Origin: Clostridia bacterium
GTDB lineage: Bacteria; Bacillota; Clostridia; Christensenellales; Aristaeellaceae
Length of the DNA stretch: 9,994 nucleotides
Assembly: GCA_024404275.1 (NCBI GenBank)
Contig: JAKSQG010000053.1
Span: 1 to 9,994, forward strand
Reading direction: 5' to 3'
Position 1 is the first letter of the stretch. Each line of letters opens with the position of its first letter. A model generated the notes under the pieces. The model saw only the letters and a list, made by a program, of their open reading frames with translations, was not told the DNA's origin and did not search any database. Positions 5,637 to 9,994 of the stretch are shown in pieces. The translations under genes and the position numbers were made by a program.

Positions 5637-6531
5637 TGCCGCTTACTTCCTTTCCCGTATTTAAAACCGCGCGGGGCTTCAAAAAGCCCTCGGCGTCAGC
5701 TTCCCACACACCAATAAACGTGTCTTTGCAATATAACCTTGCAGGACCCTTTTCCCCCTGCCAGTCCGAGCTCCCCAACGGTACACCGTTGACGACCTTT
5801 TTCCACAGCCGCTCCCGGGCGTCAATGCGGGGCAGATGCCCAAGCGGGGCATCCGGTGCCAGAATCAGGCTTTCCAACGTGCCGTTTTCCTTCGCCTCGC
5901 GAAGTTCCTCGGGCGTATAGGCCGTCTCCAGCGTAAAGGCACCCGTCTGCTCACGCAGCAGAAAACGCATATGCGCCGGGCAGTTCAGTGCCGCCCCGAT
6001 ATCATGGCACAGCGTACGGATGTAGGTGCCGCGTCCGCAGGTGATCCGCATCAGAAAGCCGTGGCGGGGCGTTTCCTCCAGCAGTTCGATGTTTTCCACA
6101 AAGATGGGACGAGGCTCAATTTCCGCCTCAATGCCCTGCCGAGCCAGTGAATACAGCGTTCTGCCGTTCTGCTTGAGCGCCGAATACATGGGCGGGCGCT
6201 GCAGGATATCGCCGATGAACATCGGCAGCACGGCCTTTATCGCCGCGGCATCGGGATAATTCTCCCCCACCGCGATCACCGTGCCCTGCGCATCCTGCGT
6301 ATCGGTCGCGTATCCAAAGGCAATTTCCGCCAGATATACCTTACGCTTTTCCACCAGAAAGTCAAACAATCTGGCAGCGCGTCCCACCATGACCGGCAGC
6401 ACGCCGCAGGCTTCGGGGTCCAGTGTGCCCGCATGACCGGCTTTCATGCCCGTCAGGTGCTTGACAAGCCCCACCACGCCGCCGCTGGACATTCCCGGGG
6501 GCTTGAGCACGTTGATATAACCATCCATCAT
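5629..6531 (-). CDS. truB: tRNA pseudouridine(55) synthase TruB
   Basis: This 300-residue protein converts U55 in the T-loop of tRNAs to pseudouridine. The N-terminus MMDGYINVLKPPGMSS is diagnostic. The catalytic motif GHAGTLDPEACGVL (32-45) holds the nucleophile Asp38. YLAEIAFGYATDTQDAQG (about 66-83), RPPMYSALKQNGRTLYSLAR (about 112-131) and RGTYIRTLCHDIG (about 167-179) are the other family blocks. A divergent C-terminal domain (about 240-290) fits the PUA-like region. The ATG at 6531 forms an ATGA overlap with the stop codon of the DHH gene. A second ATG immediately follows, so the start could be 6528. It is cotranscribed with infB and rbfA, the usual ribosome and tRNA maturation grouping. 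Confidence 0.97.
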   Translation of the reverse strand: MMDGYINVLKPPGMSSGGVVGLVKHLTGMKAGHAGTLDPEACGVLPVMVGRAARLFDFLVEKRKVYLAEIAFGYATDTQDAQGTVIAVGENYPDAAAIKAVLPMFIGDILQRPPMYSALKQNGRTLYSLARQGIEAEIEPRPIFVENIELLEETPRHGFLMRITCGRGTYIRTLCHDIGAALNCPAHMRFLLREQTGAFTLETAYTPEELREAKENGTLESLILAPDAPLGHLPRIDARERLWKKVVNGVPLGSSDWQGEKGPARLYCKDTFIGVWEADAEGFLKPRAVLNTGKEVSGNE

Positions 6532-7493
6532 GCCTTCAATGCCTGCTCCATCATGTCCATCATGCGTGCGGAGGTGTTTTCAAAGCTGTCCTTCACCAGA
6601 CATCCGGAAGCCAGCTTGTGCCCGCCGCCGCCAAACGCCACGGCAATGACCGAAACATCATAGCCGGGCAGCGCACGCAGGGAGTATTTCCAGCCACCCT
6701 CGACCTCATCACCCATGAAGCACATTTTTACGCCGGTCAGGTACAGACCGTTGTTGACAATGCCGTTGATATCATCCATCGAAGCACCGCAGGCTGCCTT
6801 GTCCTCAAGGCTCAGGCGCATGTACGTTGCCTGACCATCCGCAAAGTAGGTCAGACTGCTCAACGCTTTGCCCAGAGCGGCGATGTGCCCTCGGGATTTG
6901 ACCATGAACAGCTCACGAGCCGCTTTGGAAATGTCCAATCCCGCTTCCATCAGCTGCTGCATGCAGTAGAAAGTATACGGACGTACACTGCTGAAACGGA
7001 AGTTTCCACTGTCCGAATCAATGGCGCAGTACAGCTGATACGCGGTCTCGGCATCGGGCTTTTCACCCAGATCCTCCCACAGACCCAGCACCAGCTCGCC
7101 CGCGGCAGCCGCCGCGGCATCCACATGATTGTGCATGGCAAAGCCGGGATTGGTCGGATGATGATCGATCTGCAGCGTCAGCGCCGCCTTTTCAAAATAC
7201 GGCAGCACCTTATCGCCCATACGGTTCGCTTCGGATACATCCACGCTCAGCGCGGTGTCGATACGGTATGCCGCCAGTTCCTCAGGACGGTGGATCTGTC
7301 CCGCATCGGGCAGGCACATCATGGAGGCGGGAACGCCGTCCTGACTGACCAGCACATAGCTTTTCCCCATCCGCTGCAGCAGCCGACCAAGCGCCAGCAG
7401 TGAACCGATGGCGTCACCATCCGGCATGATATGACAGCAGACCATAAAGTTGTCCGCGTTTTTCAGCGCGGACAGCATTTGTTGATTATACAT
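6528..7493 (-). CDS. nrnA: DHH/DHHA1 phosphoesterase, NrnA-like (oligoribonuclease / pAp phosphatase)
   Basis: A 321-residue protein from the ATG at 7493 (MYNQQMLSALKNADNF). DHH metal-binding motifs are in order: HIMPDGDAIGS (21-31, Asp25 and Asp27), LSVDVSE (82-88, Asp85), IDHHPTNPGF (109-118) and IDSDSGNFRF (158-167, Asp161; many relatives have TDTG here). The C-terminal DHHA1 domain carries GGGGHKLASG, the RNA-binding glycine loop. B. subtilis NrnA (about 313 residues) degrades 2-5 nt RNAs and removes the 3' phosphate from pAp. The reading frame extends upstream to 7556, but that stretch lies inside rbfA and resembles nothing. The 7493 start matches the family N-terminus and has AAGGAAG upstream. 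It overlaps rbfA by 8 nt and truB by 4 nt. Its place between rbfA and truB is typical of Clostridia. Confidence 0.93.
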   Translation of the reverse strand: MYNQQMLSALKNADNFMVCCHIMPDGDAIGSLLALGRLLQRMGKSYVLVSQDGVPASMMCLPDAGQIHRPEELAAYRIDTALSVDVSEANRMGDKVLPYFEKAALTLQIDHHPTNPGFAMHNHVDAAAAAAGELVLGLWEDLGEKPDAETAYQLYCAIDSDSGNFRFSSVRPYTFYCMQQLMEAGLDISKAARELFMVKSRGHIAALGKALSSLTYFADGQATYMRLSLEDKAACGASMDDINGIVNNGLYLTGVKMCFMGDEVEGGWKYSLRALPGYDVSVIAVAFGGGGHKLASGCLVKDSFENTSARMMDMMEQALKA

Positions 7494-7848
7494 TGTCGTT
7501 TTCTTCCTTCGGTGCGATCTCACGCAGCACTGCGGCAATATGCACGCCATACTCAATGTTCTGATCGCGGACGAACTGCAGTTCGGGCGTATAACGAAGG
7601 GACATGCGGTGTGTCAGCTCACGGCGGATAAATCCGGCGCCGCTCTTAAGCGCTTCCATCACGCCCTTGGCTTTGTCTTCTTCCAGGATGCTGATATACA
7701 TCTTGGCATACCGGAGGTCACGTGTGACCTCCGCCCGGGTGATGCAGTAGGTGCCGCCCAGGCGGGGGTCGTGCATGTCCTCACGAATGATCTTGTCCGT
7801 CTCGCGGCGGACTTCTTCGGAAATCATATCAATGCGAAATTTGCTCAA
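7486..7848 (-). CDS. rbfA: 30S ribosome-binding factor RbfA, TTG start
   Basis: A 120-residue KH-fold protein that binds the 30S subunit and helps mature the 5' end of 16S rRNA. Family blocks are visible: FRIDMISEEVRRETDKIIRE (4-23), MHDPRLGG (25-32), ITRAEVTRDLRYAKMYISIL (36-55), GFIRRELTHRMSLRYTPEL (about 72-90) and the YGVHI-x5-REI C-terminal helix. Length is normal. The initiation codon is TTG at 7846-7848, preceded by GAGAGG 9 nt upstream and lying 6 nt after the infB stop codon. The first ATG, at 7827, would remove residues that align with the family and has no ribosome binding site, so TTG is preferred. Its 3' end overlaps the DHH gene by 8 nt. Confidence 0.95.
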   Translation of the reverse strand: MSKFRIDMISEEVRRETDKIIREDMHDPRLGGTYCITRAEVTRDLRYAKMYISILEEDKAKGVMEALKSGAGFIRRELTHRMSLRYTPELQFVRDQNIEYGVHIAAVLREIAPKEENDNV

Positions 7849-7854
7849 TTCCGG

Positions 7855-9994
7855 TTACCTCTCGATCTCCTGCTGAACGTAGCATTCGACCTCGTCGTTT
7901 TCCTTGATATCGTTGTAGTTTTCCAGACCAACACCGCACTCGTAGCCGCTGGCCACTTCCTTCACGTCGTCCTTGAAGCGGCGCAGGGAGGACAGCTTGC
8001 CGTCGAAGACGATCACGTTGTCGCGCACCAGACGCACGGAGGCGTTGCGCTGCAGATGACCGTCGGTGACATAGCAGCCGGCAATGGTGCCCACGCCGGA
8101 CACGCGGAAGGTGCTGCGCACCTGGGCATGACCGATCACTTCCTCACGGAACTTGGGTGCCAGCATACCCTTCATAGCAGCCTCGATATCCTCGATGGCC
8201 TGATAGATGATGCGGTAGAGGCGGATATCCACTTCCTCGCGGGCCGCGGCATCGCGGGCACTGGAGTCGGGACGGATATTAAAGCCGATGATGATGGCGC
8301 CAAAGGCACTGGCCAGGTTGACGTCGTCCTTGGTGATGGCACCAACGGCGCTGTGCAGGATGTGCACCTTCACCTCATCGTTGCTCAGCTTTTCAAGGGC
8401 CTGCTTCACAGCCTCCACGGAGCCCTGCACAGCGGCCTTCACGATCAGGTTCAGGTTCTTGAGCTTGCCCTCGTTGATGCTGTCAAACAGATTATCCAGA
8501 GAAACCTTGGTGGTGGCAGTGCGGGCGGCGCGCATCTTTTCGCGGCGCTCATCGGCCACCTGACGGCTGAGGCGATCATCCTCAACGGCCATCATGTCAT
8601 CGCCCGCTTCGGGCACTTCGGTAAAGCCGGCGATCTCCACAGGCATGGAAGGACCGGCCTCCTTTACGCGTTCGCCGCGGTCGTTCAGCATGGCGCGCAC
8701 ACGGCCGGAGGCCATGCCCGCAACAATGTTGTCACCCACATGCAGGGTACCGTTCTTCATCAGCACGGTCGCCAGCGGGCCGCGGTTCTTGTCCAGCTTG
8801 GCCTCGATGATGACGCCGCGGGCCATACGGTTGGGGTTGGCGCGCAGCTGCAGCATATCAGCCTGCAGCAGGATCATTTCCAGCAGGTTGTCGACGCCAT
8901 CACCGGTCACGGCGCTGACGGGCACCATGATGGTCTCGCCGCCCCAATCTTCGGGTACCAGGTTGTACGCGGTCAGGTCCTGCATGACGCGGTCGGGGTT
9001 GGCGCCTTCCTTATCCATCTTATTGATGGCCACAACGATGGGCACATTGGCCGCCTTGGCGTGGTTGATGGATTCAACGGTCTGGGGCATGACGCCGTCA
9101 TCGGCGGCAACCACCAGAACGGCGATATCGGTCGCCTGCGTACCGCGGGCACGCATGGCGGTAAAGGCCTCGTGACCGGGGGTATCCAGGAAGGTGATCT
9201 TGCGGCCGTCCAGCTCAACGGTGTAAGCACCGATGTGCTGGGTGATGCCGCCCGCCTCACCGGCGGTAACGTGAGATTTACGGATATAGTCCAGCAGAGA
9301 GGTCTTGCCGTGGTCAACGTGGCCCATGATGGTGATAACGGGCGGACGGGGCTGCAGATCCTCTTCCTTGTCCTCAAAGTCCGCTTCGCTCAGGGCATCC
9401 TCGGCGGTGCGGTCCAGCTTCATCTCCAGTTCAACACCAAACTCGGTGCAGACCAGAGAGGCGGTATCAAAGTCCAGCTCGCTGTTGATGTTGGCCATGA
9501 TGCCCAGCATCAGGAGCTTCTTGAGGATCTCGCCGGCGGGCTTGCCGATGCGCTCCGTCATGTCCTTGACCGTGATGGTCTCGGCGGTCATATAGGCCTT
9601 TTCAATGACGATGGGCGCCATCATCTGCTGCGCGGACACCTGCTTCTTGTTGCCCTTGCTGCGCTTGCCGCCGCGGACGAATTCATCATCCAGACCACCG
9701 TCCATGCCGGCATTCTCCTTGGCAAGCTGCTTACGGCTCTTGGCCACGCGCTCGGGATCATGCTGACGGATATACTGCTTCTTGTTCGGATCGTAATTGC
9801 TGACGCGTTCCTTTTCCATGACGGGAGCCAGTTCGGCACCGCCGCGGGCAACGCGGTTCTGCTGCGGACGCTGTCCGGGGCCACCCTGACCGGGACGAGC
9901 ACCCTGACCCTGCGGACGGGGACCGCCCATGCCGGGACGGGGAGCGATCACGCCGGGCTGTCCCTGCGGACGGGGGCCACCCATGCCCGGGCGG
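7855..9994 (-). CDS. infB: Translation initiation factor IF2, C-terminal 713 residues (5' end outside the window)
   Basis: The frame is open to the window edge, so the start lies upstream; the Met at 9984 is internal. IF2 is the GTPase that brings fMet-tRNA to the 30S subunit and promotes 50S joining. In order there are a Gly/Pro/Arg/Gln-rich disordered leader (about 9850-9994), a charged linker, the IF2_N domain (around 9430-9595, starting near [11 protein letters not shown]) and the G domain. G1 is GHVDHGKT (9301-9324), then GGITQHIG as the G2 region, G3 DTPGH (9172-9186) and G4 NKMD (9013-9024). IF2 domains II, III and the fMet-tRNA-binding C-terminal domain follow, ending [11 protein letters not shown]. 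The stop is TAA at 7855-7857. It is the upstream-most visible gene of unit 1, which in relatives usually begins with rimP, nusA, ylxR and an L7Ae-like gene. Confidence 0.98.
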   Translation of the reverse strand, partial: RPGMGGPRPQGQPGVIAPRPGMGGPRPQGQGARPGQGGPGQRPQQNRVARGGAELAPVMEKERVSNYDPNKKQYIRQHDPERVAKSRKQLAKENAGMDGGLDDEFVRGGKRSKGNKKQVSAQQMMAPIVIEKAYMTAETITVKDMTERIGKPAGEILKKLLMLGIMANINSELDFDTASLVCTEFGVELEMKLDRTAEDALSEADFEDKEEDLQPRPPVITIMGHVDHGKTSLLDYIRKSHVTAGEAGGITQHIGAYTVELDGRKITFLDTPGHEAFTAMRARGTQATDIAVLVVAADDGVMPQTVESINHAKAANVPIVVAINKMDKEGANPDRVMQDLTAYNLVPEDWGGETIMVPVSAVTGDGVDNLLEMILLQADMLQLRANPNRMARGVIIEAKLDKNRGPLATVLMKNGTLHVGDNIVAGMASGRVRAMLNDRGERVKEAGPSMPVEIAGFTEVPEAGDDMMAVEDDRLSRQVADERREKMRAARTATTKVSLDNLFDSINEGKLKNLNLIVKAAVQGSVEAVKQALEKLSNDEVKVHILHSAVGAITKDDVNLASAFGAIIIGFNIRPDSSARDAAAREEVDIRLYRIIYQAIEDIEAAMKGMLAPKFREEVIGHAQVRSTFRVSGVGTIAGCYVTDGHLQRNASVRLVRDNVIVFDGKLSSLRRFKDDVKEVASGYECGVGLENYNDIKENDEVECYVQQEIER
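7858..7863 (-). promoter_or_regulatory. Ribosome binding site of rbfA, supports the TTG start
   Basis: GAGAGG on the minus strand overlaps the last codons of infB and ends 9 nt before TTG at 7848. This is good spacing for initiation at the TTG and none exists for the downstream ATG at 7827. Confidence 0.65.
9908..9994 (-). repeat. infB: In-frame 54-bp period repeat in the IF2 leader
   Basis: Two 33-base segments, 9908-9940 and 9962-9994, match at 29 of 33 positions and are 54 bp (18 codons) apart. Both encode [11 protein letters not shown]. The second copy touches the window edge, so the array may continue upstream. Differences fall mainly at silent or conservative positions. This is a low-complexity, probably disordered leader that varies in length among IF2 proteins. 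Confidence 0.75.

Noticed and set aside
4848..5717. A 289-codon plus-strand frame opposite the HAD gene, and similar frames at 4110-4634 and 6618-7403
   Set aside because: Each mirrors a real minus-strand gene with intact catalytic motifs, has His/Gly/Ala-rich composition, and lacks start signals.
7086..7125. GC-rich inverted repeat with two CCGCGG sites
   Set aside because: It encodes the Asp plus six-alanine run of the DHH protein; the symmetry follows from GC-rich alanine codons.
7494..7556. Longer N-terminus for the DHH phosphoesterase from an upstream in-frame Met
   Set aside because: The extra 21 residues lie inside rbfA, do not resemble NrnA N-termini, and the 7493 start has a better ribosome binding site and the usual overlap geometry.

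Overview
The window is an ordinary, tightly packed, GC-rich bacterial chromosome segment. By eye its G+C is in the mid-to-high 50s percent. All nine genes lie on the minus strand, so transcription runs from position 9994 towards 1. Gene content and order (infB-rbfA-DHH phosphoesterase-truB, then zapA-peptidase U32-mutS2) are typical of Bacillota, most likely a GC-rich anaerobic member of the Clostridia. The phylum call rests on MutS2, the NrnA-type phosphatase after rbfA and the zapA/U32/mutS2 grouping. Anything finer than class would be a guess.

Unit 1 (9994 to about 4741) is the distal part of a translation operon. It contains infB (5' end outside the window), rbfA with a TTG start, an NrnA-like DHH/DHHA1 phosphoesterase, truB and a HAD-IIA phosphatase. 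Junctions are a 6-nt gap followed by overlaps of 8, 4 and 8 nt, which indicates strong translational coupling. The unit ends in a very good intrinsic terminator (16-bp stem plus T-rich tail) 11 nt past the HAD stop codon. The roles are translation initiation (IF2), 30S maturation (RbfA), tRNA psi55 formation (TruB) and short RNA/pAp turnover (NrnA). The HAD enzyme sits where many relatives have ribF.

Unit 2 (about 4719 to 1 and beyond) starts at a near-consensus sigma-A promoter (TTGACA, 17-nt spacer, TATCAT). Immediately upstream are three GGCCATG boxes with an exact 10-bp period. It reads a cytoplasmic cyclophilin, ZapA, a large U32/DUF3656 protein related to the 23S rRNA hydroxylation factor RlhA, and the first 476 codons of mutS2, cut by the window edge. 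A 93-bp AT-rich gap before mutS2 may hold a secondary promoter.

I see no mobile element, CRISPR array, RNA gene, phage gene or defence system. The points most worth a second look are the phased boxes at the unit 2 promoter, a nearly duplicated stop/start junction used twice in unit 1, the HAD enzyme in the ribF slot, the two four-cysteine clusters in the U32 protein, and the repeated Gly/Pro/Arg/Gln-rich leader of IF2. Only two gaps are larger than 10 bases (1431-1523 and 4611-4796), and both are described.
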